Counted from the first letter of the stretch, positions 49,183-58,744 are shown. The stretch: DNA of 64,000 nt from Butyrivibrio sp. WCD3002 (GCF_000424265.1 NZ_KE384155.1:1-64000), one strand, 5' to 3'. Numbers and translations are program-made. The notes: generated by a model not told the origin, from the letters alone.

Positions 49183-50688
49183 ATGAATAAAAAGCGGGAA
49201 AAAGAATTCTTTAGTGTAAAAATTCTGCTGATCCTGCTGATTTCACTATGTATTACAGGATGCGGCAGTATTTCCGATGGGGAGTACGCCGCATCTGTTA
49301 CCCTGACGGGAGGCAGCGGCAAAGCCGGCATCGAGTCTCCCTGCAGGGTTACTGTTACAAATGGGAAAGCAGAGGCAGACATAATATGGAGTAGCCCTAA
49401 TTACGACTATATGATCGTGGGCGGTGAGACCTATCATCCTATAAACACAGAGGGCAATTCCGAGTTCGTGATACCTGTAGAGCTGGATAAAGATATGGAG
49501 ATTCAGGCTGATACTACAGCTATGAGTAAGCCACATCTCATCGACTATACCCTCAGAATATCCATTTTTGACGATGCGAAGGAAAAGAATGAGGATGCTG
49601 AGCCGGTTCCGGATTCAGTTAACGGGGAAGCTTTAAAAACAGCACCCGAAATCCCGGGTCTGTCCTACATTTCTACCGATGAAAACGCATTTGCAGAATG
49701 CTTTGCGATACACCGATATGAAGACGGCTATGCTGTTATCAGTGTTGATGACGGCAGAGATTATCTGATTGTACCGGAAGGCAGGACAACAGAACTAAAA
49801 AGTGATAATAATATAACTATAATACAAAAACCTTTAAATAAGATTTATCTTGCAGCTTCCAGTGCAATGTGCCATTTTGACGCTGTTGGCGCAGTTGAAG
49901 CCATCGCTCTTTCCGGAACAGAGAAGGATGACTGGTATATCGAATCCGCAAAGGCAGCCATGGAGCAGGGAACCCTTCAATATGGCGGCAAATACAGCGC
50001 ACCGGATTATGAAAAAATGGTAATGGACGACATTGACCTTGCCATAGAAAGCACAATGATACTCCACGTTCCGAAGGTACAGGAGAAGCTTGAAAAGCTG
50101 GAAATCCCGGTATTTATTGACAGATCAAGCTATGAGGCAAAACCCCTTGGGCGATGCGAGTGGATAAAAGTATATGGTCTCTTAACAGACAAAGAAACCG
50201 AGTCAGACGAGAAGTTTCAAGAGCAGGAGGAGCTTATAACCTCCATAAAAGACAAGGAATTATCAGGGAAAACCGTGGCGATTTTCTCGGTTAATTCTAA
50301 TCATCAAATAGTTACAAGGAAAAAGAACGATTATTTTGCCAGAATGGTCAGCATGGCAGGCGGCACTTATCTTTTCCCGCAGGAAGAAGAGGATGAGAAG
50401 GCAAATGCCCAGACCACAATAAGTATGGAAGCTTTCTATGATTATGCCAGAGAAGCGGACATTCTGATCTACAATGCCACCATAACGGATGCGCCTGAGT
50501 CCCTTAATGGACTTGCGGACCTTAGCGAGCTTTTTACAGACTATAAGGCTTATAAGTCAGGAGCAGTCTGGTATACAGATAAATCACTGTATCAGTTTGC
50601 AGACAAAACAGGCACAATAATCGATAATCTATATAGAATAATTTCTGAAGATAAGGAAGATACAGAGTTTTTCCATAAGCTGAAATAG
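49183..50688 (+). CDS. BtuF/FecB-like substrate-binding lipoprotein with N-terminal beta domain
   Basis: The 501-residue lipoprotein has lipobox LCITGC (Cys27). Residues 30-125 form a beta-rich domain (DGEYAASVTLTGGSGKAGIE; ends with LIDYTLRISI) reminiscent of NEAT-like or iron-transport-associated folds. Residues 160-495 are a two-lobed Fe3+/B12-binding fold of the BtuF type (IYLAASSAMCHFDAVGAVEA; ILHVPKVQEKLEKLEIPVFI). Partners are the FecCD permease and ATPase encoded at 54929-57029. The ligand is probably cobalamin, a corrinoid or another metal tetrapyrrole, from context. A related beta domain is in the neighbouring CbiK lipoprotein. Confidence 0.82.
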   Translation: MNKKREKEFFSVKILLILLISLCITGCGSISDGEYAASVTLTGGSGKAGIESPCRVTVTNGKAEADIIWSSPNYDYMIVGGETYHPINTEGNSEFVIPVELDKDMEIQADTTAMSKPHLIDYTLRISIFDDAKEKNEDAEPVPDSVNGEALKTAPEIPGLSYISTDENAFAECFAIHRYEDGYAVISVDDGRDYLIVPEGRTTELKSDNNITIIQKPLNKIYLAASSAMCHFDAVGAVEAIALSGTEKDDWYIESAKAAMEQGTLQYGGKYSAPDYEKMVMDDIDLAIESTMILHVPKVQEKLEKLEIPVFIDRSSYEAKPLGRCEWIKVYGLLTDKETESDEKFQEQEELITSIKDKELSGKTVAIFSVNSNHQIVTRKKNDYFARMVSMAGGTYLFPQEEEDEKANAQTTISMEAFYDYAREADILIYNATITDAPESLNGLADLSELFTDYKAYKSGAVWYTDKSLYQFADKTGTIIDNLYRIISEDKEDTEFFHKLK

Positions 50689-50773
50689 GACCCACACAGA
50701 AGTAAACCCGTGATGGTCTGATGGCGGCAGTTTGGAATTTAACGGATAAACAAAGATATAGAGGAGAGCACTT

Positions 50774-52255
50774 TTGGCAAAAAATCTGATGATCCAGGGC
50801 ACGATGTCCGGAGCAGGGAAAAGCATATTGACGGCAGGAATACTTAGAGTTCTTCGCCGGGACGGCTACAGGGTAGCACCCTTTAAATCGCAAAATATGG
50901 CCCTAAATTCCTTTGTTACGCCTGACGGACGGGAAATAGGAAGGGCACAGGCTCTTCAGGCCCAGGCGGCGGGAATGGAGCCTTCTGCGGATATGAACCC
51001 CATTCTTCTAAAGCCCATGGGTGATACCACCTCACAGATAATCGTTAATGGGCTTCCCATAGGAAACATGCGGGCTGCAGAGTATTTTAAAATGAAAAAG
51101 GACCTGATTCCGGATATCAAGGCAGCCTATGACAGGCTCGCATCAGAAACCGACATCATCGTGATAGAAGGTGCCGGAAGCCCCGTTGAGATAAACCTTA
51201 GAGAAAATGACATAGTAAACATGGGTCTTGCGGAAATGCTGGATGCACCGGTGCTTCTTGCAGGCAATATTGATCCCGGCGGGGTTTTTGCACAGCTCCT
51301 TGGAACAGTGCAGCTTATGTCAGAGAGTGAAAAAGCCAGAGTAAAGGGCCTTATCATCAATAAATTCAGGGGAGATGTATCACTTTTAGAGCCGGGACTT
51401 GAAATGTTCAGACCCTATCTGGACATCCCTTTTGCAGGAATTGTGCCCTATGTGGAGCTTGATCTTGATGAGGAGGACAGCGTCTCTGAGAGGCTTAAAA
51501 TCAGGAAAAATGCCGGCGTTGGCGAAAATATAACAGGCGATATCATTGAAATAAAGGTGATAAGACTGCCATTTATCAGTAATTACACAGACTTTACGAT
51601 TCTTGAGGGAATTCCCGGATGCAGACTTTCGTATGTAAATAAACCCGAGGACCTAGAAGGAGCCGATCTTATAATTTTGCCCGGCACCAAGAACACCTTA
51701 AGTGACCTGAAATGGCTGAAAAAAGAAGGCCTTTACGACAAGATCAAAAATCTTGCCGGAACAGGAACGCTTATTGTCGGAATCTGCGGCGGTTTTCAGA
51801 TGCTTGGCAGAGTGGTGAGAGACAAGTCCGGCGCAGAAGGCGGCGGAGAAGAGCAGGGGCTTTCGCTTCTTCCCATAGACACTGATTTTAAGAATGAAAA
51901 AACTTTGTCTCAGGTCTCCGGCGAAATAGGAGCTCTTGAAGGAGTCTACAGGTCACTATCGGGTATAACCGTCAGTGGCTACGAGATACACATGGGAGAA
52001 ACTTATGCGGAGAGGGGGATTTTCCCTGTAATAACTGAAGGAAACGTTCTTGGAACCTATATGCATGGCATTTTCGATACCGCGGATTTTACAAGGGCGC
52101 TCATAAAAATCATCTATGAAAAGCGTGGAATTACAGCGGAGGCTCCTGAAATAGAGAGCGCTGCAGTTCATCAGGACAGGGAGCTTGATAAGCTGGCAGA
52201 TGTGCTTAGAGAGAGCCTTGACTGGAAGCTGATTTACGACGCTATAGGAATCTGA
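50774..52255 (+). CDS. cbiP: Cobyric acid synthase
   Basis: This 493-residue glutamine-dependent amidase has an N-terminal ATP-binding part (QGTMSGAGKSILTAGILRVL; SQNMALNSFVTPDGREIGRA) and a C-terminal class-I glutamine amidotransferase part (nucleophile Cys in GICGGFQMLGR). It amidates positions b, d, e and g of adenosylcobyrinate diamide. The start is TTG with GAGGAG. It is the first corrin enzyme in the run after the two lipoproteins. Confidence 0.95.
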   Translation: MAKNLMIQGTMSGAGKSILTAGILRVLRRDGYRVAPFKSQNMALNSFVTPDGREIGRAQALQAQAAGMEPSADMNPILLKPMGDTTSQIIVNGLPIGNMRAAEYFKMKKDLIPDIKAAYDRLASETDIIVIEGAGSPVEINLRENDIVNMGLAEMLDAPVLLAGNIDPGGVFAQLLGTVQLMSESEKARVKGLIINKFRGDVSLLEPGLEMFRPYLDIPFAGIVPYVELDLDEEDSVSERLKIRKNAGVGENITGDIIEIKVIRLPFISNYTDFTILEGIPGCRLSYVNKPEDLEGADLIILPGTKNTLSDLKWLKKEGLYDKIKNLAGTGTLIVGICGGFQMLGRVVRDKSGAEGGGEEQGLSLLPIDTDFKNEKTLSQVSGEIGALEGVYRSLSGITVSGYEIHMGETYAERGIFPVITEGNVLGTYMHGIFDTADFTRALIKIIYEKRGITAEAPEIESAAVHQDRELDKLADVLRESLDWKLIYDAIGI

Positions 52256-52324
52256 TGCAGATAGAGGCCGCGAAGAAAAGCAGATTTTTAAGCCTATATA
52301 AACGCCATTACGTGAGGAAAAACA

Positions 52325-52951
52325 TTGAATATCAAACACATTCTTCCTTCTGACATAGAGAAGGAGAGCTTCAGAATAATAAAAAGTGAACTGGATGCCA
52401 TGGGTAAGACAGTGCCGGAGGACCTTCTCCCTACTGTTTTGAGGGTAATACATACCACGGCGGATTTCGAATACGCCGACACCATGCGGTTTTCAGAGGA
52501 CGTCATAGAAAAGGCAAAGACTGCCATCAGGAGCGGCGCCCACATCGTAACCGACACAAACATGGCGCTTAGCGGAATCAGTAAGAAAACCCTGGAAAAA
52601 TACGGCGGAGAGGTCCACTGCTTCATGGCAGATGCGGACGTTGCAGCTAAGGCTAAGGAAAAGGGTGTCACAAGGGCAACCGTCAGCATGGATAAGGCAG
52701 CCGAGTTAGATGCACCTCTGATTTTTGCAATCGGCAACGCGCCTACGGCACTTATAAGGCTCTACGAGCTAATGAACGAAGGGAAAATTAAGCCGCTTTT
52801 AATAATCGGCGTTCCCGTTGGCTTTGTAAATGTGGTTGAAGCCAAGGAGCTGATTCTCAACAGCGATGTACCATATATAGTTAATGAAGGAAGAAAGGGC
52901 GGAAGCACAGTAGCAGCGGCTATCTGCAATTCTATTCTGTACAACCTTTAA
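52325..52951 (+). CDS. cbiC: Cobalt-precorrin-8 methylmutase
   Basis: This 208-residue protein has the catalytic His in VIHTTADFEYADTMRF and the substrate loop GAHIVTDTNMALSGI. It moves the C11 methyl group to C12, giving cobyrinate. The start is TTG at 52325 with GTGAGGA upstream; no ATG is suitably placed. Confidence 0.93.
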   Translation: MNIKHILPSDIEKESFRIIKSELDAMGKTVPEDLLPTVLRVIHTTADFEYADTMRFSEDVIEKAKTAIRSGAHIVTDTNMALSGISKKTLEKYGGEVHCFMADADVAAKAKEKGVTRATVSMDKAAELDAPLIFAIGNAPTALIRLYELMNEGKIKPLLIIGVPVGFVNVVEAKELILNSDVPYIVNEGRKGGSTVAAAICNSILYNL

Positions 52952-53025
52952 CTGACAAAGAAAAGGATAGATTTTCTCGAAACAAGTAACCCATACCACC
53001 AAACCGGCATAGGATTAAAGTATTT

Positions 53026-54156
53026 ATGAGTGATATTTTTATTGAGAAAGGCGGGAAAAAGTTAAGATGCGGATTCACCACGGGAAGCTGCGCCACGGCT
53101 GCGTCCAAGGCGGCTCTTTTGATGCTTCTTACAGGTGAAAACCTGCACCATGTAAGTATCACCACTCCCAAGGGAATTACCTATAATGCGGAGATTGTGG
53201 ATATTCACAGGAACGATGCCCTTGAATACGTATCCTGCGCTGTAATCAAGGACGGCGGCGACGATCCTGATGTCACCAGCGGAGCCAAGATATTTGCAAG
53301 CGTGTGTCTTACTGATGAAGAAGGCGTCGAGATTGACGGGGGAGAGGGTGTCGGAAGAGTCACAAAACCCGGCCTTGATCAGCCAATCGGCGAAGCGGCA
53401 ATTAATTCGGTTCCAAGAAAAATGATCAGGGAAAATCTGGAGGAGGTTCTTAGCCTCCGGGGCATTACAGGAAAAGGCGTCAGGGCCGTTATCAGCGTGC
53501 CTGACGGCGAGTTTATCGCGAGAAAGACCTTTAATCCAAAGCTTGGAATAGTGGGAGGCATTTCGATTCTTGGAACCACGGGAATCGTAGAGCCCATGAG
53601 TGATACGGCGATAGTTGAGACCATAAAAACCGAGATCAGTGTCCGGAAGGCTGAAGGGAGAGAGATTCTTCTTGCGGCTCCCGGCAATTACGGTCTTACC
53701 TTTCTGCATGAGGTATATGGTATTGATGAAAGCATAGCCGTAATGAGCTCCAATTTTGTGTATGACACGGTGAAAAATGCAGTTGACAGCGGCTTTTCCA
53801 AGCTTCTCTTTGTGGGACATATAGGAAAACTCGTAAAAATAGCGGGCGGTATCAAAAACACCCACTCTATGTACGGGGATCACAGGATGGAGATTTTGTC
53901 TGAAATTGTGATAGATGTAGCAGGACATGGCATTGAAGACAGGATTTTGTCCTGCGTAATGACGGACGAAGCGGTGAAAATAATAAATGAGGAAGGAATA
54001 GGCGATTTAGTATTCGACGAAATGGTCAGCCGGATTAAGAGGAATATGGAAGAGTGGTCAGAGGGCAGGATACGGGCGGAAGTCATAGTTTTTTCCAATG
54101 AAAATACAGAGCTTGTGGCCACTAAAAACGCTCATGAATGGTTAAGTAAAATATAA
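53026..54156 (+). CDS. cbiD: Cobalt-precorrin-5B C1-methyltransferase
   Basis: This 376-residue CbiD has the signature RCGFTTGSCATAASKAALLM at residues 13-32, then DGGDDPDVTSGA and LAAPGNYGLTF. It methylates C1 during the anaerobic ring contraction with S-adenosylmethionine. It is followed after 12 bases by cbiF. Ribosome site weak (GATTAAAG). Confidence 0.95.
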   Translation: MSDIFIEKGGKKLRCGFTTGSCATAASKAALLMLLTGENLHHVSITTPKGITYNAEIVDIHRNDALEYVSCAVIKDGGDDPDVTSGAKIFASVCLTDEEGVEIDGGEGVGRVTKPGLDQPIGEAAINSVPRKMIRENLEEVLSLRGITGKGVRAVISVPDGEFIARKTFNPKLGIVGGISILGTTGIVEPMSDTAIVETIKTEISVRKAEGREILLAAPGNYGLTFLHEVYGIDESIAVMSSNFVYDTVKNAVDSGFSKLLFVGHIGKLVKIAGGIKNTHSMYGDHRMEILSEIVIDVAGHGIEDRILSCVMTDEAVKIINEEGIGDLVFDEMVSRIKRNMEEWSEGRIRAEVIVFSNENTELVATKNAHEWLSKI

Positions 54157-54168
54157 AGGAACAGTATT

Positions 54169-54936
54169 ATGGTACATTTTGTGGGAGCAGGACCCGGCGC
54201 GCCGGATCTTATAACCCTTAGAGGAAAAAATCTGCTGGAGCAGGCAGACGTTATAATTTATGCGGGATCGCTGGTGAATCCTGAGTTGTTATCCTATGCA
54301 AAGGAAGGCTGCGAAATCCACGACAGCAAGGAACTAAATCTCGATGAAGTTATAGAAATAATGAAAAGGGCAGACAGTGAAGGTAAGGATATTGTGCGTC
54401 TGCATACCGGAGATCCCAGTATTTACGGGGCTGTTAGGGAGCAGATGGATATCCTGGATGAAAGCGGCATAGCCTACGAGTCGGTGCCCGGCGTCAGCTC
54501 ATTTTGCGGCGCTGCAGCTGCGCTGAACATGGAATATACCCTTCCGGGAATCACCCAGAGCGTCATTATAACCCGCATGGAGGGCAGAACTCCCGTGCCG
54601 GAGGCTGAGTCCGTGGAGGCTTTATCAAAACATGGCGCTACCATGGTGTTTTTCCTGTCATCAGGCGATACAAAGAGGCTCTCGGAGAGACTGATGAACG
54701 CGGGAATGCCCGGGGATACGCCTTGTGCCATCGTTTACAAGGCTACCTGGAAGGATGAAAAGAAATACATTTGCACACTGGAGAATCTTTCAGAGACAGC
54801 GAAGGCTTATAATATAAGTAAAACTGCGCTTATTATAGTGGGTGAATCAGTTGCTCAGTCAGGCTATGAGAAATCAAGGCTCTATGCACCTGAGTTCACC
54901 ACAGAGTATCGAAAAGGAACAGACGCGGATGCATAA
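54169..54936 (+). CDS. cbiF: Cobalt-precorrin-4 C11-methyltransferase
   Basis: The 255-residue tetrapyrrole methylase opens VHFVGAGPGAPDLITLRGKN (SAM-binding GAGPG) and has RLHTGDPSIYGAVREQ and the CbiF/CobM-specific VPGVSSFCGAAAALNMEYTL. It adds the C11 methyl group. Its end overlaps the start of the FecCD permease gene, which is unusual because it ties a transporter to a biosynthetic gene. Confidence 0.95.
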   Translation: MVHFVGAGPGAPDLITLRGKNLLEQADVIIYAGSLVNPELLSYAKEGCEIHDSKELNLDEVIEIMKRADSEGKDIVRLHTGDPSIYGAVREQMDILDESGIAYESVPGVSSFCGAAAALNMEYTLPGITQSVIITRMEGRTPVPEAESVEALSKHGATMVFFLSSGDTKRLSERLMNAGMPGDTPCAIVYKATWKDEKKYICTLENLSETAKAYNISKTALIIVGESVAQSGYEKSRLYAPEFTTEYRKGTDADA

Positions 54937-55957
54937 ACAGAAAAACAGCCGTATAGCAGTGGTTTTTGTGGCTTTAGCGGTGCTGCTTATAGGCTCACTG
55001 GTGATCAATCTGTGTGTCGGAAATGTACGCATAGATATGAAAACAGTGTTTGACATTCTCTTTTCCGGAGCGGGAGATGAGAAAAAAAGAAATATCATAA
55101 TGAACATCCGTCTGCCAAGAACCATAATGACCTTTGTTCTTGGCGGAGCCCTTGCTGTGGCCGGATTCCTGCTTCAGACCTATTTTTCAAATCCAATTGC
55201 AGGACCCTATATCCTTGGCGTATCCTCCGGAGCAAAAATGATGGTGGCTCTGCTTCTAATTATCATCGCCGGAGGAAGAGGCAGTACTAAGGGCTATATG
55301 CTGATTATCGCTGCCTTTGCAGGTGCACTTCTGGCAACAGGCTTTATAATCCTTATATCCAAAAGCGTGAAAAATATGGCTGCGCTTCTGGCTGCGGGCA
55401 TAATGATCGGCTACATCTGCAGCGCCATTACGGATTTTCTCATAGCCTTTGCAGAGGATTCTGATATTGTGAACCTTCACAGCTGGTCCCAGGGAAGTTT
55501 TTCCGGAGCCACTATGGAAGGAGCTATTTACTGCATAGTCACGGTATCGGTTTCAATGATCTTCGTAATGAGCCTCGGAAAAAGCTTAGATGCTCTAAGG
55601 CTTGGCGAAGCCTATGCCAGAAGTGTAGGTGTAAATATAAGGCTTGCAAGGGCCTGCATTATAATTCTGTCTAGCATACTGTCAGCCTGTGTTACGGCTT
55701 TTGCAGGACCGGTCTCTTTTATAGGAATAGCGGTACCTTTTCTTATGAGAGAGTCTCTGAAGTCATCCAAGCCTGTAGTGATGATTCCCGCATCATTCAT
55801 ATCAGGGGCAATTTTCTGCCTTATCAGCGATCTGATAGCCAGAATGATCTTTGCACCCACAGAACTTAACATATCGGCGGTGACGTCGCTTTTTGGCGCG
55901 CCTATCGTCATTTTTATGATAATCAGGAGGCATAAGTTAAATGGGCATGAGAATTGA
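54929..55957 (+). CDS. FecCD/BtuC-type ABC permease
   Basis: This 342-residue permease of the cobalamin/iron-siderophore class has about ten helices and the family segments NIRLPRTIMTFVLGGALAVA, NPIAGPYILGVSSGA and FAGPVSFIGIAVPFLMR. The start at 54929 overlaps the cbiF stop (ATGCATAA); an upstream frame from 54842 lies within cbiF and is rejected. It partners with the ATPase at 55941 and most likely with the BtuF-like lipoprotein at 49183. Confidence 0.92.
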   Translation: MHKQKNSRIAVVFVALAVLLIGSLVINLCVGNVRIDMKTVFDILFSGAGDEKKRNIIMNIRLPRTIMTFVLGGALAVAGFLLQTYFSNPIAGPYILGVSSGAKMMVALLLIIIAGGRGSTKGYMLIIAAFAGALLATGFIILISKSVKNMAALLAAGIMIGYICSAITDFLIAFAEDSDIVNLHSWSQGSFSGATMEGAIYCIVTVSVSMIFVMSLGKSLDALRLGEAYARSVGVNIRLARACIIILSSILSACVTAFAGPVSFIGIAVPFLMRESLKSSKPVVMIPASFISGAIFCLISDLIARMIFAPTELNISAVTSLFGAPIVIFMIIRRHKLNGHEN

Positions 55958-57029
55958 GAATTTATGCGCAGGCTATCATAAAAAGATCATAGTTAAGAAC
56001 GTTGAACTGGATGTCAGGAAGGGCGAGATCATATCCCTTATCGGACCAAACGGCGGCGGAAAATCGACACTTCTAAAGAGCATTTCAGGAGAACTTAAGG
56101 CCATTTCCGGCACTGTTTATCTGGGGAAAGAGGATATCAGGAGTATTTCGCTAAAAGAGCTTTCAAAAAGAATGTCCATCGTAAACACAGACAGGGTAAA
56201 GCCTGAGCATATGACCGCCTTCGATGTGGTTTTGGCGGGACGTCTGCCCTACAGCGACGGTTTTGGTGTGCTCTCTGAAAGTGACAGAGCAGCAGCAAAA
56301 AGTGCCGGTGAGCTTATGAAAATCACGAAGTTTGAAGATAAATCCTTCAGCGATCTAAGTGATGGACAAAAGCAGAGGACGCTGATCGCGAGAGCAATTT
56401 GTCAGGATCCCGAATTCCTCATAATGGATGAACCTACATCCTATCTTGATATAAAGCACAGATTTGAGCTTCTGGATGTGATAAAAGAGCTTTCTGAAAG
56501 AGGTGTGACGGTGATCATGTCTCTCCACGAGCTGGAGCTGGCACTTCATATTTCAAACAGGCTCCTACTTATCAGAGATGATGGCAGCGTCAGCTGCAGC
56601 GACCCCTGCGAAGTTCTGAAAAAGGGACTGATAAGGGATCTTTATGACATGTCTGATGAGATGTATGAGAGGGTGAAAAAGCAGCTGGGAACAGGGTTTG
56701 ATGGCGCTGATAGCAAGAGTGAAGGTAAAGGGGCAGAGAAAACCGGTAAGGAAACTGTTTCAACGGGCAGAAATGCCGATAATCCTCGCCATTCCTCCTA
56801 CTTTTTAAATAAGGAATGTGAGTACTATCCCTGCCATGATCTGGCTGAGAAAAAATTCAGCTGCATGTTCTGCTATTGCCCTCTGTATGATATGGAGGAT
56901 TGCGGCGGAACCTATACCTACACGGAAAAAGGCGCAAAGAACTGCAAGGATTGCACTTTTCCCCACGACAGAGACAATTATCCGGCGGTAATAAAAAAGC
57001 TTAAGGAAAAGATGTATGGAAAGAACTGA
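55941..57029 (+). CDS. ABC transporter ATPase fused to a Cys-rich small domain
   Basis: Residues 1-245 are a FecE/BtuD-type ATPase: GPNGGGKSTLLKSISGE, LSDGQKQRTLIARAIC (signature with D instead of G), FLIMDEPTSYLDIKH and SLHELELALH. After a charged linker, residues 285-362 hold a cysteine-rich domain (NKECEYYPCHD; FSCMFCYCPLYDMEDC; NCKDCTFPHDR), which resembles the PF04071 cysteine-rich small domain found with cobalamin genes and may bind a metal. The permease and cbiG genes overlap at either end, so this fused ATPase is built into the corrin operon. Confidence 0.9.
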   Translation: MGMRIENLCAGYHKKIIVKNVELDVRKGEIISLIGPNGGGKSTLLKSISGELKAISGTVYLGKEDIRSISLKELSKRMSIVNTDRVKPEHMTAFDVVLAGRLPYSDGFGVLSESDRAAAKSAGELMKITKFEDKSFSDLSDGQKQRTLIARAICQDPEFLIMDEPTSYLDIKHRFELLDVIKELSERGVTVIMSLHELELALHISNRLLLIRDDGSVSCSDPCEVLKKGLIRDLYDMSDEMYERVKKQLGTGFDGADSKSEGKGAEKTGKETVSTGRNADNPRHSSYFLNKECEYYPCHDLAEKKFSCMFCYCPLYDMEDCGGTYTYTEKGAKNCKDCTFPHDRDNYPAVIKKLKEKMYGKN

Positions 57030-58014
57030 AGCGGAAAAATACAAGTTCATATGCTTCACTGACGCAGGCAGGGAGCTGATGGTGAGCTTAGCGGGAAAGT
57101 TAATGGAAGATTGGGGCGAGGTATTACCTGTCAGCAGCCTTAATGAGTGGGTTTCTGAAGTGTTTAAGCAGGGAAATATCCTTGTTTTCATAGGTGCGAT
57201 AGGAATTGCCGTCAGAGCAATCGCGCCATATATGAAGGATAAGACCACGGATCCAGGCGTGATAGTAATAGATGAAAGAGGTCAGTTTGTTATTCCGATT
57301 TTGGCAGGGCACATTGGCGGCGCCATAGATGCAACCTATGAAATTGCGGAGATTACAGGTGCAGTGCCGGTTGTGACCACAGCAACAGATATTCGCGGAG
57401 AGTTTGCCATAGATGTTTTTGCAAGAAGGCACGATCTTGAGATCGATGATATGAAGCTGGCCAAGGAGTTTACTGCTAAGCTCTTGTCAGGCGAGGATGC
57501 AGTGTTTACGGTATCGCCAAGGACAGGAAGCAAAGCTTCGGATTTCAAGGTGACAGGTAAAGCATGGGATGTGGATTCTGATCAGGAGAATTCATCACCG
57601 AACGAATCGGATCATGGGCCTAATCTCATACCAAAATGCCTCATTGTGGGCATGGGCTGCAGAAAGGGTAAGAGCTTTGAAGAGCTGAGCGGCTTTCTGA
57701 CAGAAATTTTATCGGAAAACAGGCTTGATCCAAGGGCACTTAAGGCTCTTGTTTCCATAGATATAAAATGCGAAGAAGATGGGTTAAGGAGCCTTTCTAA
57801 TGCGTTTGGGATACCTTTTCTCACCTTTTCCGCCCAGGAGCTTATGGAGCAGAAGGGAGATTTTTCCTCCTCGGAATTTGCCCTTAAAACCACAGGCGCG
57901 GACAATATCTGTGAGAGGTCTGTAATGGCATACGGAGCGGATAAGCTCATTGTTCGCAAGACAGCAAAGGATGGAATGACAATCGCAATCGGAGTGTATG
58001 CAGATGAAGAATAA
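57016..58014 (+). CDS. cbiG: Cobalt-precorrin-5A hydrolase
   Basis: This 332-residue CbiG has the N-terminal core IGAIGIAVRAIAPYMKDKTT and VIVIDERGQFVIPILAGHIG, and the C-terminal CbiG domain CLIVGMGCRKGKSFEEL. It opens the ring-contracted lactone and releases the two-carbon unit as acetaldehyde. The start overlaps the ATPase end by 14 bases, and the stop overlaps cbiH. Confidence 0.94.
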   Translation: MERTEAEKYKFICFTDAGRELMVSLAGKLMEDWGEVLPVSSLNEWVSEVFKQGNILVFIGAIGIAVRAIAPYMKDKTTDPGVIVIDERGQFVIPILAGHIGGAIDATYEIAEITGAVPVVTTATDIRGEFAIDVFARRHDLEIDDMKLAKEFTAKLLSGEDAVFTVSPRTGSKASDFKVTGKAWDVDSDQENSSPNESDHGPNLIPKCLIVGMGCRKGKSFEELSGFLTEILSENRLDPRALKALVSIDIKCEEDGLRSLSNAFGIPFLTFSAQELMEQKGDFSSSEFALKTTGADNICERSVMAYGADKLIVRKTAKDGMTIAIGVYADEE

Positions 58015-58744
58015 GAAGCTATGGGTCGTTGGAATAGGCCCCGGAAAAATAGAGGAAATGACTGTAAGAGCAAGGGATGTCCTTGCAGAGTGTGATGTTA
58101 TTGCAGGTTACACAGTTTATTGTAATCTGGTGATGCCTTATTACCCTGAAAAGGATTACATCAGCACCCCCATGATGCAGGAGGAAAAAAGGGTTCAGAT
58201 GGCTCTTGAGAGAGCAGACGAGGGCTTTGAGGTTGCTCTGATCTGCAGTGGTGATGCAGGCGTTTACGGAATGGCAGGACTGGCGCTTGCTGCTTCGAAG
58301 GACTATCCGCAGGTAGAGGTTGAGGTGGTTCCTGGGGTTACGGCAGCCCTCAGCGGTGCGGCTCTTCTTGGTGCGCCGCTTATTCATGATTTTTGCCTGA
58401 TAAGCTTAAGCGACAGGCTTACGCCCATGGAACTTATAGAAAAAAGGCTTCGCGCCGCCGCTGACGCGGATATGGTAATTGTGCTGTACAACCCGGAAAG
58501 CAAGAGCAGAAGCGGATACTTGGCACATGCATGTGATATTTTAATGGAAAAACTGCCGGGTGACCGGGTTTGCGGCATAGCTAAAAACATCGGAAGAGAC
58601 GGTGAAGTCAAAGAAATCATGACTCTTGAAAAGCTTAAAGAGTATTCAGCGGACATGTTTTCCACGGTTTTTATTGGTAATTCATCCACACAGAACATAG
58701 ATGATTTTATGGTTACAGCGAGAGGGTACAAAAGTGAGCAGTAA
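57998..58744 (+). CDS. cbiH: Cobalt-factor III/precorrin-3B C17-methyltransferase
   Basis: This 248-residue tetrapyrrole methylase has GIGPGKIEEMTVRARDVLAE and VAGYTVYCNLVMPYYPEKDY-like CbiH features, ICSGDAGVYGMAGLAL and VVPGVTAALSGAALLGAPL. It methylates C17 and drives ring contraction. Starts at 57998 or 58004 are both possible. The stop overlaps the next gene. Confidence 0.94.
   Translation: MQMKNKKLWVVGIGPGKIEEMTVRARDVLAECDVIAGYTVYCNLVMPYYPEKDYISTPMMQEEKRVQMALERADEGFEVALICSGDAGVYGMAGLALAASKDYPQVEVEVVPGVTAALSGAALLGAPLIHDFCLISLSDRLTPMELIEKRLRAAADADMVIVLYNPESKSRSGYLAHACDILMEKLPGDRVCGIAKNIGRDGEVKEIMTLEKLKEYSADMFSTVFIGNSSTQNIDDFMVTARGYKSEQ

Noticed and set aside
53062..53928. 288-residue minus-strand frame opposite cbiD
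   Set aside because: Antisense of a clear cbiD gene, with no recognizable domains.
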